DNA of 64,000 bases, taken from assembly GCA_040766585.1 (NCBI GenBank), contig JAXGQE010000001.1, forward strand, positions 124,001 to 188,000, in the 5' to 3' direction. The notes beneath the pieces are model-generated. The model was given only the letters and a program-made list of their open reading frames with translations, had not been told where the DNA came from and ran no database searches. Shown piece by piece: positions 7,834-16,587 of this stretch (within the stretch, counting starts at the first letter, position 1; each line of letters opens with the position of its first letter). The DNA is from JAXGQE01 sp040766585. Lineage in GTDB: Bacteria > Bacillota > SLNR01. The position numbers and the translations under genes are program-made.

Positions 7834-8679
7834 TTAGTAATGGGTCCGCCACCACTGAGCAATTTCTCCTCCGGTGGCAAACCAGACATCGGGGAACTTC
7901 AGGATCATCTGCAGCAGCTGCTCCAGCATCATGGCCCGACCGGGCTTTCCGATTACCTGAGGGTGCATCATCAGCACAAAGCACAATCCTTCCCGGTAAT
8001 ACCCTTCGAACTCCCGGTAGTAGTTATCCAAAACATAGTCATGACTGGAAATTCTCCCCTGCCCCACGGGTTCCGCGGGGTAATAGCTGTAGGCGAATTG
8101 AACATAGTCATCCAGTTCCCAGTGTGCGGGTATTTCGATGAGATCAGTTTCTTTGCCATCAATTACGGTCCGATACGGACGGTCATCCCCTCGCATGGAG
8201 CTGGAAAAAGAAAATCCCAATTCATTCAATATTCCCGGTGTTTCCGGCGACCAGTCCCCCGAAGGGGTTCGATACCCACTGGCTTTCTTTCCGATTAGTT
8301 TCTGAAAAATCTCCTGACTCTTGTGGATAATCTCCCGCTGCTCATCGGGAGTTTTATCCACAAATCGCTCGTGGGTATATCCGTGGTGCCCCACTTCATG
8401 CCCTTCTTCGGCGATCCGGATGAACACATCGGGATAATGCTCTGCAACCCATCCGGGGACAAAAAATGTAGCCGGAAGATCATATTTATGAAGCAGGTTC
8501 AATATCCGCGGTGCCGAACGCAGCGGACCGTACTGTCCCAATGACAGCGAACGGATGTAGTTTTCCCCACTGGGAAATCCGTCCGTGCCATTGGCCCATG
8601 TGGTCTCGGCATCCAAATCAAAAGTCAACATCACAGCACATTTTGCTCCATTTGGCCAACGGATCTTCGTGTTTTCCAT
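7834..8679 (-). CDS. Polysaccharide deacetylase-fold hydrolase (PgdA/imidase/PuuE type), copy 1
   Basis: A 281-residue NodB-fold hydrolase with LTFDLDAETTW, FFVPGWVAEHYPD, EGHEVGHHGYTHE, YRTPSGDWSPET and DDRPYR. The same ordered motifs occur in the cytosolic Helicobacter PgdA (HP0310), in cyclic imidases and in allantoinase PuuE, enzymes that hydrolyse amides or imides with one metal ion. There is no signal peptide, which speaks against a wall polysaccharide as substrate. A GGAAGG site 9 nt upstream favours the ATG at 8679 over the one at 8688. Neighbours (isochorismatase-type hydrolase, CoA-transferase) fit breakdown of a cyclic amide or ureide; this is inference. Confidence 0.82.
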   Translation of the reverse strand: MENTKIRWPNGAKCAVMLTFDLDAETTWANGTDGFPSGENYIRSLSLGQYGPLRSAPRILNLLHKYDLPATFFVPGWVAEHYPDVFIRIAEEGHEVGHHGYTHERFVDKTPDEQREIIHKSQEIFQKLIGKKASGYRTPSGDWSPETPGILNELGFSFSSSMRGDDRPYRTVIDGKETDLIEIPAHWELDDYVQFAYSYYPAEPVGQGRISSHDYVLDNYYREFEGYYREGLCFVLMMHPQVIGKPGRAMMLEQLLQMILKFPDVWFATGGEIAQWWRTHY

Positions 8680-8722
8680 ACCAGTCATCCTTCCTCAGCA
8701 TTCAGTTAATAGCCCTTTTGGT

Positions 8723-10762
8723 TCATCCCAGCAGGTGTTGCTCAAACCATTTCAGCACATCGCACAGCCAAGCCGCCCTCAAAGTCGGCTTCCCCAACCG
8801 GTACATGAGATGATTCCCGGACGGGTAGCGCAAAAATGTTACATCTTTCCCCAGGTATTTCATGGCGGTATAGAGTTGTTCCGACTGTTCGATGGGACAG
8901 CGCTGGTCATCTTTTGTATGCATAATCAACAGCGGTGTTTCGATATGGTGGACATAGGTGATGGGAGAGAACGCTTCCATGCGGTCCCGGTCTTTCCAGG
9001 GATTCCCCAACTGCTCTCCTTCCAAAAAGAAATATCCGATATCAGAAACGCCGGAAAAACTAAGCAGGTTCGACAGGCAGTTCTTGGTGGCTGCCGCCTT
9101 GAATCGATGAGTGTGGCCGACAACCCAGTTTGTCATAAACCCACCGTAACTCAGACCCGTCACTCCCAGCCGTTTCTCATCAATTCCCGGTTCCTTTTTC
9201 AATGCGGCATCCACTACTGCCATAAGGTCTCGGTAGTCTCTGCCTCCAAAGTCGCCGCAGCAGCCCCGTAAAAACGACTGCCCGTATCCGGCACTGCCCC
9301 TCGGATTGGCATACAAAACCCCGATTCCTTTGGCCGCCATCATCTGGAATTCGAAATTGAACGCATCGCCATAGAGAAGATGAGGACCGCCGTGGATATG
9401 CAGAACCAGAGGATATTGTTCGTTTTCCTTGATTCCGTGGGGCTTCATCAGCCAGGCATCGATGGTTTGACCTGATTCTATCTCCACTTTGAATTTTTCA
9501 GCATCCGCCACATAACATTCTGCCAGAAGCTTTTCATTCACATCCTGGCACAAAATGCAGCTACCCGACTCCGTCTGGCATTCCCACAGTTCCATGCATC
9601 GCTGGGTATCCATCACAGCCAGAGCCAGTTTCCGTCCTGCGGCATCCCCGGACATTCCGAACACAGAACCCTGGATTTTTGCCACCGCTTGAACTTCGCC
9701 GCCCTCATCGCTGATGGCATACACGTTGGCCTTGCCCCCACCGGAGCCCCAAAACAGGATTTGTCCTTTGTGGGTCCAAACCGGGGTTACCGGCATGGAT
9801 CCGATCATCAGATCGCTCTGCACCGAAACATGGACGGATATTTCCAGATTGTCGGACAGGCAATGATCCTTCATATCCTGAAGAAATATCCTGTGCAGGG
9901 AGGGCAGTGTAGACGAAGTCAGATATTTCAGGTCATCGTACCAGAAATAGGCAATGGACTGACTGTCCGGAGCCCAGACCGGATAGGCGGCTGTTCCATT
10001 TCCATGGACAGCCCGTTGATGGGTTTTTGTTTCAATATCATACACATACAAATCTGCGACATTGGCCCCCAGATAAGGTGAAAGCTCCTTGACCGCTTCA
10101 TGGCTGCTGGTGTAGGCAATCTTCGAACCGTCCGGTGCCCACACCGGTGTGGTCTGCAGCCGGCTGAATATATGATCCCGGCATGGGGTAATTCGTTCCA
10201 ATTCATAGGTGTCCATATCCATCAGCCACAGTTCGTTGATCCGATGGGGAAGAATGCCTCCTACTTCGTCCGCCCGGTAATAGATGTTGTCAATCCGGTC
10301 GGCTTCATTGTCTTTTCTCCAGGCAATTTCTTCTTTTTCTTTCTCACTCATTTCATCCATCAGCATTTCCGTATCCTCTTCACCCTCGGAACTGCTGACT
10401 ATGAGAAGGCGGGTTCCGTCCGGAGACCATGCCAGGTCCGAGACTCCATAGCGCATGGATGTCAGTTTTCGAGGACCCCGCAGGGTTTCATCCAGGACCC
10501 ACACCTGCTTGCTGCCGCTGCTGGGGCTGAGATAGGCCAGTTTCCTGCCGTCCGGTGACCAGCACGGCCGACTCCCGTTGGCCACAGCACAGTAGTCTTC
10601 CCCTGCGGCATCATACAGATAAATCGAGCTTTTGTATTCTTTGCTTTCCGGATCGATGCGCATCAGCACATAGGCAATGCGGGTTCCGTCCGGGGAAATC
10701 CTTGGATCGGAAAGAAAACGGAACTTATATAAGTCCTTCACACCAAAATGCCTTTTCGTCAT
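8723..10762 (-). CDS. S9 family peptidase (prolyl oligopeptidase/acylaminoacyl-peptidase)
   Basis: A 679-residue cytosolic serine peptidase. The first ~400 residues are a seven-bladed beta-propeller with WSPDG/WAPDG-type TolB repeats. The last ~260 residues are the alpha/beta hydrolase domain: HGGPH oxyanion region, nucleophile in GLSYGGF, Asp in HTKDDQRCP and His in PSGNHLM. The family cleaves short peptides or removes acylated N-terminal residues. It sits 13 bp after the isochorismatase-type gene and 43 bp before the first deacetylase-fold gene, so it is part of a peptide or amide catabolic operon. Confidence 0.9.
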   Translation of the reverse strand: MTKRHFGVKDLYKFRFLSDPRISPDGTRIAYVLMRIDPESKEYKSSIYLYDAAGEDYCAVANGSRPCWSPDGRKLAYLSPSSGSKQVWVLDETLRGPRKLTSMRYGVSDLAWSPDGTRLLIVSSSEGEEDTEMLMDEMSEKEKEEIAWRKDNEADRIDNIYYRADEVGGILPHRINELWLMDMDTYELERITPCRDHIFSRLQTTPVWAPDGSKIAYTSSHEAVKELSPYLGANVADLYVYDIETKTHQRAVHGNGTAAYPVWAPDSQSIAYFWYDDLKYLTSSTLPSLHRIFLQDMKDHCLSDNLEISVHVSVQSDLMIGSMPVTPVWTHKGQILFWGSGGGKANVYAISDEGGEVQAVAKIQGSVFGMSGDAAGRKLALAVMDTQRCMELWECQTESGSCILCQDVNEKLLAECYVADAEKFKVEIESGQTIDAWLMKPHGIKENEQYPLVLHIHGGPHLLYGDAFNFEFQMMAAKGIGVLYANPRGSAGYGQSFLRGCCGDFGGRDYRDLMAVVDAALKKEPGIDEKRLGVTGLSYGGFMTNWVVGHTHRFKAAATKNCLSNLLSFSGVSDIGYFFLEGEQLGNPWKDRDRMEAFSPITYVHHIETPLLIMHTKDDQRCPIEQSEQLYTAMKYLGKDVTFLRYPSGNHLMYRLGKPTLRAAWLCDVLKWFEQHLLG

Positions 10763-10775
10763 GATTCTATCCTCC

Positions 10776-11441
10776 CTACTCTACACAGCAGACAACATCG
10801 ATCCCGTTTCCAAGCATGGAATGCAAAAACACAATGTGGTGCAGATCCCCGGAATGGAGTTCGCCGTCATAGGTATCCACAGCATTGATCGGCACAATCA
10901 CCTTCATCGGACGTTCGTGGGTGTTGGCGAATGTCTGCATGGTTGTGGCGAATTGATAGACACAGATATCTGTGCAGTTTCCCACAATGATCCATGTGGT
11001 AATGTCTGCATTGTCCTTATACCACTGGTGAAATCCGGGCTCATGAAACCCGTTGGTGGATTTCTTATTCATCCGCTCATACCCGCCGATAGCCGCCAGT
11101 TCCTCTACGATTTCACTTTCGACGGTTCCTTTAATGCTGTGCCGGGGATACACATCAAACTCAGGGCTGTCCTCCGGATGGGCGTCGCAAAACGCAATGA
11201 TCTTCATGCCCATTTCTTTGCACACTGACTGAATTCGTGCAATTTCAGGAATCAAGGCCTTTACCCGAGGGCTGGCCAAGGCTCCTTCTTTGGCAAACCC
11301 GTTGATCATATCCATCATCACCAGCACCGAAGTGGCCGGATCCATATCCGCCAGTTTTTTGGCTGGCCGTCTCTGCAGTTCATCGACCATTCCATCCAGT
11401 ACCTGATTCACTTTGTCCATGGGAATCTTTCCGATACCCAT
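10776..11441 (-). CDS. Isochorismatase-family cysteine hydrolase
   Basis: A 221-residue cytosolic hydrolase. Visible are the catalytic Asp in LVMMDMINGF (near residue 45) and the nucleophile Cys in IVGNCTDICVYQFA with the typical non-prolyl cis-peptide context, as in nicotinamidase, ureidoacrylate and N-carbamoylsarcosine amidohydrolases. It should hydrolyse a C-N bond of a small amide. GGGAGG stands 7 nt before the ATG at 11441; a longer reading frame to 11495 overlaps the upstream gene and has no ribosome-binding site. Located between the S9 peptidase and a membrane protein gene. Confidence 0.85.
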   Translation of the reverse strand: MGIGKIPMDKVNQVLDGMVDELQRRPAKKLADMDPATSVLVMMDMINGFAKEGALASPRVKALIPEIARIQSVCKEMGMKIIAFCDAHPEDSPEFDVYPRHSIKGTVESEIVEELAAIGGYERMNKKSTNGFHEPGFHQWYKDNADITTWIIVGNCTDICVYQFATTMQTFANTHERPMKVIVPINAVDTYDGELHSGDLHHIVFLHSMLGNGIDVVCCVE

Positions 11442-11478
11442 ATTCATTCCTCCCTTCACATGCTGCCGCTGCCTTTCA

Positions 11479-12057
11479 CTATTCATGGTATACAAACTTC
11501 ACATCGGCATTTAGCAGTCTCTGGAACAGTTTGAACTCCTTGACCTTGTCTCGCCCGGATATGAAAAGTGTTGTAATGAACTCCCAGAGAAATACCCAAC
11601 CCCCTATCAGTATCCCTTCATGCAGGACGGTGAGAAACATGCTTCTTCCTTCCACGGTGAAGAAATACCCGATACTCATAAAGATCAGCGAAAAAAACAG
11701 GTACGAAAAGGCTTTCACTCTCTGGTTATCCAGATCTTTTCGCATCCTCTGCACAATGTAGCCATAAAAATAGCGATAGGCAGAAACCAAAATGGTTTCT
11801 TTTTCGGCAGACCGCTTCCCTTCCGGTAAATGCAGCACAATCTGAACATCCATTCTCAGAGGAATGTCGCCGGAAGAATCCACAATAAAGTCATTGAATT
11901 CATCTTCAATGTCTCTCTTTTTAAACGGGGATGGATCCCAGTCGTCATAGACCTCATCATAATCATCCAGAGATACTTCAATCAGATACGCTCCGGATTG
12001 ATCATCGAATCTGTATAGAGTCTGATAATACCGACCGGTCTTTACCTTGTCAGCCAT
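11479..12057 (-). CDS. Hypothetical membrane protein
   Basis: A 192-residue protein I do not recognise. The first ~110 residues are hydrophilic and acidic (DDYDEVYDDWD, then a KKRDIEDEF segment); two hydrophobic helices follow at about 117-134 and 141-165, and the last 25 residues are basic (ISGRDKVKEFK). It therefore looks like a cytosolic domain anchored by a C-terminal helical hairpin. It lies 18 bp after the VOC-protein gene and 37 bp before the isochorismatase-type gene, inside the same operon. No enzymatic motif is visible. Confidence 0.7.
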   Translation of the reverse strand: MADKVKTGRYYQTLYRFDDQSGAYLIEVSLDDYDEVYDDWDPSPFKKRDIEDEFNDFIVDSSGDIPLRMDVQIVLHLPEGKRSAEKETILVSAYRYFYGYIVQRMRKDLDNQRVKAFSYLFFSLIFMSIGYFFTVEGRSMFLTVLHEGILIGGWVFLWEFITTLFISGRDKVKEFKLFQRLLNADVKFVYHE

Positions 12058-12075
12058 GATTTCACTTCCACATCG

Positions 12076-12438
12076 TTAATCCAGAAATTTCTGTACTTCC
12101 ACCAAGTATCCGCTGGGATCCTTCACAAAGAAATGATAGATTTTAAACCGGCTGTTCTCCTGGGGCTCCGAATCCGGTTTATATCCTTTTGTCAGCATAT
12201 CCTTATGTACCCGATCCACTTCGTCGGTCAGCAGAGTAATGATCGGGCTGTGTTCACCAATCGCCACTGCCATATGGGTGCAGAAGCCAATCCAGGCTCC
12301 CGGCAAAACTTCATAGATACGGCAGGCTCCCTGGTCTTTGTACAGTTTCAAACCCAGAGCCTGAGTATAGAACTGGTGTGTTTTCTCCAAATCGGAAGTC
12401 CCGTAAAATGGAATCAATCCATCAAAAGAATTCGACAT
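12076..12438 (-). CDS. VOC superfamily protein (glyoxalase/dioxygenase fold)
   Basis: A 120-residue single vicinal-oxygen-chelate domain with an N-terminal FYGTSDLEKTHQFYTQALGL module and a C-terminal YHFFVKDPSGYLVEVQKF, where the final Glu matches the usual metal ligand. Such small proteins act as isomerases, dioxygenases or resistance binding proteins; none can be singled out. It is the first gene of the minus-strand cluster and has a good promoter and a GGGGG ribosome-binding site 8 nt before the ATG. Confidence 0.8.
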   Translation of the reverse strand: MSNSFDGLIPFYGTSDLEKTHQFYTQALGLKLYKDQGACRIYEVLPGAWIGFCTHMAVAIGEHSPIITLLTDEVDRVHKDMLTKGYKPDSEPQENSRFKIYHFFVKDPSGYLVEVQKFLD

Positions 12439-12460
12439 ACCATTTTCCCCCTATCATTCG

Positions 12461-12489
12461 TTTATATGTATCCTTTCGCAATATTTCAA
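12461..12489 (-). promoter_or_regulatory. Promoter of the 5.8-12.4 kb catabolic cluster
   Basis: Minus-strand reading: -35 TTGAAA (12489-12484), 17-bp spacer, -10 TATAAA (12466-12461), about 20 bp before the VOC gene start. No operator palindrome was seen next to it. Confidence 0.65.
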
Positions 12490-12568
12490 CATAATCCTGC
12501 GAAACGGAATCAGAGTCTTAGGGACTTTTCGTTTCCACGGTACTTCGCCGTGAAAACCGGTACAAAAG

Positions 12569-12598
12569 ACCCCCGACAGAGCATGCTCTGTCGGGGGT
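12569..12598 (-). terminator. Intrinsic terminator of purC
   Basis: Perfect 30-bp palindrome with 15-nt arms (ACCCCCGACAGAGCA) and, on the minus strand, a following CTTTTG. It lies 20 bp after the purC stop and isolates purC from the downstream cluster. On the plus strand TTTCTCC follows, weaker. Confidence 0.85.
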
Positions 12599-12617
12599 TT
12601 CTCCTGCCAAGGACGAA

Positions 12618-13301
12618 TTAAGCCAGGACTGCTTTTTCCAGATCCAAAGGTGCCAGTTGAGCTCCCCGGTGAAAAGCCCGCATATTGCCACCGGAAATTT
12701 CATCAATCAATGCCACATGCTGATCACTGCCGATTCTGCCAAATTCAAATTTAATATCGTACAGTTCAATGTCCTTTTTTGCCAGCTCGTCTTTCACGAT
12801 TTGGGCTACCTTTTTGGTCAAAGCCACCAGCGTATCGTATTCTCCGACGGACAGGATACCCAACAGTTCCAGTCCTTCTTTGGTGATAAGGGGATCCTCC
12901 CGATCATCATCTTTCAATGTCATTTCCACATAACCATCCAGTGGCTGCCCTTCCTGGGCATACATGCCGTAGCGGCGGATAAAACTGCCAACGGCCCGGT
13001 AGCGGCAGATAATTTCCAAACCTTTGCCAAAGAGGACGGCCGGTTTGACAATCATGGAAGATGCCTGAATGTCTGCATCCACATAGTGGGTAGGAAAACC
13101 GGCTTCCCGTATCTTTTCAAAAAAGAACTTGGTCAGCCGCAGTCCGGCTTTCCCGGCCCCCTCGATGGTCAGCCCTACTTTGTTGGATCCCGGATCAAAG
13201 ACTCCATCAGTTCCAGTGGCGTCATCTTTGAATTTCAGAAGATAGTTCCCATCTTCCAGCGCATAGACGTCCTTGGTTTTGCCTTGATACACCAACTCCA
13301 T
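12618..13301 (-). CDS. purC: Phosphoribosylaminoimidazole-succinocarboxamide synthase
   Basis: A 227-residue SAICAR synthetase that joins CAIR and aspartate with ATP in purine synthesis. Motifs: QGKTKDVY at the N-terminus (ATP loop), FKDDATG, GKGLEIICRYRAVGSF and the C-terminal SDQHVALIDEISGGNMRAF. Length matches the bacterial family (~235). GGGAGG lies 6 nt before the ATG at 13301; an upstream in-frame ATG at 13319 is not supported. Rather than being in a pur operon it stands after the DUF1846 gene, 45 bp away, and has its own terminator. Confidence 0.95.
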   Translation of the reverse strand: MELVYQGKTKDVYALEDGNYLLKFKDDATGTDGVFDPGSNKVGLTIEGAGKAGLRLTKFFFEKIREAGFPTHYVDADIQASSMIVKPAVLFGKGLEIICRYRAVGSFIRRYGMYAQEGQPLDGYVEMTLKDDDREDPLITKEGLELLGILSVGEYDTLVALTKKVAQIVKDELAKKDIELYDIKFEFGRIGSDQHVALIDEISGGNMRAFHRGAQLAPLDLEKAVLA

Positions 13302-13346
13302 ACGGATCCTCCCTTTCAACGGTTCAATTTATGCAGCTTTCGTGGA

Positions 13347-14828
13347 TTAGACAAAATACAGGTCTTTGCTGGGGAACTGGGGCTCGCATGTTAGATTCAA
13401 TCCCAACCTGCGCAGAATGCATTCATCGGTCTGATTCAGCATCACCGATGAATGCGCTTCGCAGTTTCTCAGGGCTCCCAGTTTGGTCATCGCCAGCTGG
13501 GCTGTGGGATTGGTAGCCGCACTGATGCTCAGTGCAATCAGAATCTCTTCCAGATTCAAAATCGAATTCTTATACCCCAGGACATTTTCTTTCAGGGCCA
13601 GGATCGGTTTCAGGACAATGGGCGACACCAGATGAATCTCATCGGCGATACCCGATAGGACTTTGATGGAGTTCAAGATCAGGCTGGACGGAGCATTCAT
13701 CAGTGCCGACCCTTTTCCGGTGACAATGGTGCCGTTTTCCAGCATGACGGACATAGCGTGGACTTCTTCCGCATTGGCTTTATCCAGGGCCGGCTTCACC
13801 ACGACTCTGTTTTCCGGTTTCAACCCCAGCTCCTTCAGCATCGGATCGACACGCTGGGCAATATCTTCGTCCACCTGCCCTTGTTTGTAGTCACACCACA
13901 GCTTGTAGTAGCGGCGGAGAATCTCCTGCTTACCCGCCTCTCGGACCACATCGTCGTCAAAGATTCCGTATCCTGCCATGTTGACACCCATATCCGTTGG
14001 AGATTGATACAAGTTTTCTCCGGTGATTCGCTCCAGAATGTTTTTAACAATAGGAAATACTTCAATATCTCGATTGTAATTCACGGTTGTTTTGCCGTAC
14101 GCATCGAAGTGGAACGGATCAATCATATTGACATCCTTCAGATCCGCAGTCGCGGCCTCATACGCAATATTCACAGGATGCTTCAAAGGGAGATTCCAGA
14201 TGGGGAAGGTTTCGAATTTGGCATAGCCCGCCTTAATTCCCCGCTCGTGTTCGTGGTACAGCTGGGAAAGACAGGTAGCTAGTTTTCCACTGCCCGGGCC
14301 GGGGGCTGTTACAACCACCAGCGGCTTGGTGGTCTCCACATAAGCATTGGACCCGTAGCCCTGATCGCCGACAATGGTATCCACATCAAAAGGATACCCT
14401 TTGATCAGATGGTGCATGTATGTCTTGACTTCGCGGATTTCCAGCCTTTTTCGGAAAATATCCGCAGAAGGCTGCCCTGAGTATTGGGTAATGACCACAC
14501 TGTTGGTCTGAATACCCCATTCTCGCAGGTTGTCGATCAGACGCAGAACATCCATGTCGTAGGTGATACCAAAATCCGCTCTGATTTTTTTCCGTTCAAT
14601 ATCTCCTGCGTTTATGGTGAAAATGATTTCGGCCTTATCCTTCAATGTCTGCAGCAGCCTGACTTTTGCATTGACATCAAAGCCGGGCAAAACCCGAGAC
14701 GCATGATAATCGTCAAAGAGCTTCCCCCCGAATTCCAGATACAGCTTGTTATCAAACTTTTCTATACGCTTGAGAATCTCCTCTGTCTGCTTTTCGATAT
14801 ACTTTTTGTTATCGAATCCGATTTTCAT
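13347..14828 (-). CDS. DUF1846 domain protein
   Basis: A 493-residue cytosolic protein matching the DUF1846 family over its full length: N-terminal GFDNKKYIEKQTEEIL, central TAPGPGSGKLATCLSQLYHE with a nucleotide-binding-like loop GPGSGK, and a conserved GFKPENRVV-like C-terminal part (LGLKPENRVVVKPALD). The biochemical role of the family is not known to me; the loop suggests nucleotide or phosphate binding. It has a good promoter and precedes purC, so both may be co-transcribed. Confidence 0.88.
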   Translation of the reverse strand: MKIGFDNKKYIEKQTEEILKRIEKFDNKLYLEFGGKLFDDYHASRVLPGFDVNAKVRLLQTLKDKAEIIFTINAGDIERKKIRADFGITYDMDVLRLIDNLREWGIQTNSVVITQYSGQPSADIFRKRLEIREVKTYMHHLIKGYPFDVDTIVGDQGYGSNAYVETTKPLVVVTAPGPGSGKLATCLSQLYHEHERGIKAGYAKFETFPIWNLPLKHPVNIAYEAATADLKDVNMIDPFHFDAYGKTTVNYNRDIEVFPIVKNILERITGENLYQSPTDMGVNMAGYGIFDDDVVREAGKQEILRRYYKLWCDYKQGQVDEDIAQRVDPMLKELGLKPENRVVVKPALDKANAEEVHAMSVMLENGTIVTGKGSALMNAPSSLILNSIKVLSGIADEIHLVSPIVLKPILALKENVLGYKNSILNLEEILIALSISAATNPTAQLAMTKLGALRNCEAHSSVMLNQTDECILRRLGLNLTCEPQFPSKDLYFV

Positions 14829-14864
14829 CCATACCCCTCCACTCAGCGTATCTTAAACCACCAC

Positions 14865-14893
14865 ATGATATCACGATTTCTCTTTGTTTTCAA
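14865..14893 (-). promoter_or_regulatory. Promoter of the DUF1846-purC unit
   Basis: Minus-strand -35 TTGAAA (14893-14888), 17-bp spacer, -10 TATCAT (14870-14865), about 36 bp before the DUF1846 start. Confidence 0.6.
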
Positions 14894-14933
14894 TGTAAAA
14901 TTTGACCAATTTTGCCCATCCATCTCGGCCCTG

Positions 14934-16553
14934 TCAGGAATCCGCAGCGTAGGCAATCCGTCCACCCACAATGGTCATGGCCACTTCCATATCCCGAATA
15001 TTCTCCGGGTTCTTTCTGGGATCCTGGGATAATACCGTAAAATCGGCTAGATGCCCATTCATAATCCGGCCTTTGATTTCTTCTTCAAAAGTGGAGTATG
15101 CACTGCCTACGGTATAGATCTCCACAGCTTCTTCCACGGATAGTTTTTCCTGAGGCTGAAAAACCATTCCCGGGACGGAGTCCACCGTTCGATTGACCAG
15201 ACTGTGAATTCCCAGAAGCGGATTCAGGCTGACCACAGGACAGTCCGATCCACCTGCTACAGGGATCCCGTGATTCATCATGGTTTTCCAGGCATAGGTC
15301 ATTTTGGCTCTTTCCGGACCCAGAAACTCTTCCACCCTTTTACCGTTCAATGCAACAAATACAGGTTGGATATCGGCGCCGATACCCAGTTGTTTTGCTC
15401 GATTCAAGATGGCCTCGTTGACGATAGAAAAATGAATCAACCTATGCCGGGCTTGATCCCGAGGCAGTTTCTGCTGAGCAGCCGCAAATGCATCCAGGCA
15501 CACATCGCTGGCTGCATCCCCAATCACATGGATTCCAATCTGCATGCCAGCCTGATGTCCCTTCCACACCCATTCATTCAGCTTTTCTGGGGTGTGCACC
15601 GGCAGTCCGCGATTATGCGGTTCATTGATATACGGCTGGTGAACCTGACCGGTTCGTGCCCCCAGAGATCCGTCCTGAACCAGTTTCATTGCCCCAATCC
15701 GCACCTGTTCATTCCCGCTTCCTGTTTTCAGTCCCAATTCCAGCAGCTCATCCAATGCACTCTGGTAGACCAACAGATTGATTCGAATCGTGGGGGTTCC
15801 CTCCGCCCAGATGGAGTGGTACATATCCCTGCATTCCCGGATGCTTTGAATGAGATTGCCCCGAATGTCGTCCGTTGTCACCGAGGTTAGTCCGTGGGCC
15901 AGTGCCGCCCGGATGGCCGACTGGACCATCTCTTTTTTCTGTTCCGCCGATGGAGCAGGCACCTGGCGAGTAAACAGGAGCTTGGCGGTTTCCATCAGCA
16001 GCCCATTGGGTTCTCCGGTCTTTTCATCCTTTTGGACTTCCCCGCCTTCGGGATTGGGAGTGTTTAGATCAATTTCGGACAACTCCAGAGCCCGGGTGTT
16101 GACCACCGTCACATGTCCGCATATGCGGGCCAGAGCCACCGGATGATCCGGCGCCACCTCATCCAGATCGTGTTTGGTGGGGAACCTATTCTCCTCAAAG
16201 AGAGTCTGGTCCCACCCCCGACCCATAATCACCTGGCCGGGAGGGGTCACTCTAACTTTCTCCGCTACTTTTTCTTTCAATTCAGTGATGGATGATACAT
16301 TATTCAAAATCACCCAGGTCAGAGCCTGTCCATACACATACAAATGCATATGGCTGTCATTTAGGCCGGGCAGGACCGTTTTGCCCTGCCAGTCCACAAT
16401 CTCCGTATCCGGTCCGATCCATTCATTCATGTCTTCGTTGGATCCCACCTGGACAATCCAACCGTTTTTGACTGCCACAGCCTGAGCCTCCGGTCGGTTT
16501 CGATCCATGGTCATGATGGATCCATGGGTAAACACAGTGTCCGCGTAGATCAT
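14934..16553 (-). CDS. Amidohydrolase (YtcJ-like, amidohydrolase family 3)
   Basis: A 539-residue amidohydrolase-superfamily enzyme. The N-terminal beta-sandwich leads into LPGLNDSHMHLYVYG (HxH metal site); the metal/catalytic residues continue with the long TIM barrel (IGIHVIGDAASD, RHRLIHFSIVN, VAGGSDCPV). This is the composition of YtcJ and N-substituted formamide deformylase-like members. GGAGG 7 nt before the ATG at 16553 decides the start; the frame is open further upstream but runs into the next gene. It follows a UroD-like gene by 34 bp and probably forms an operon with it. Confidence 0.87.
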   Translation of the reverse strand: MIYADTVFTHGSIMTMDRNRPEAQAVAVKNGWIVQVGSNEDMNEWIGPDTEIVDWQGKTVLPGLNDSHMHLYVYGQALTWVILNNVSSITELKEKVAEKVRVTPPGQVIMGRGWDQTLFEENRFPTKHDLDEVAPDHPVALARICGHVTVVNTRALELSEIDLNTPNPEGGEVQKDEKTGEPNGLLMETAKLLFTRQVPAPSAEQKKEMVQSAIRAALAHGLTSVTTDDIRGNLIQSIRECRDMYHSIWAEGTPTIRINLLVYQSALDELLELGLKTGSGNEQVRIGAMKLVQDGSLGARTGQVHQPYINEPHNRGLPVHTPEKLNEWVWKGHQAGMQIGIHVIGDAASDVCLDAFAAAQQKLPRDQARHRLIHFSIVNEAILNRAKQLGIGADIQPVFVALNGKRVEEFLGPERAKMTYAWKTMMNHGIPVAGGSDCPVVSLNPLLGIHSLVNRTVDSVPGMVFQPQEKLSVEEAVEIYTVGSAYSTFEEEIKGRIMNGHLADFTVLSQDPRKNPENIRDMEVAMTIVGGRIAYAADS

Positions 16554-16587
16554 GCAATCACCTCCACATACGATAGTCTGTTCTCCC

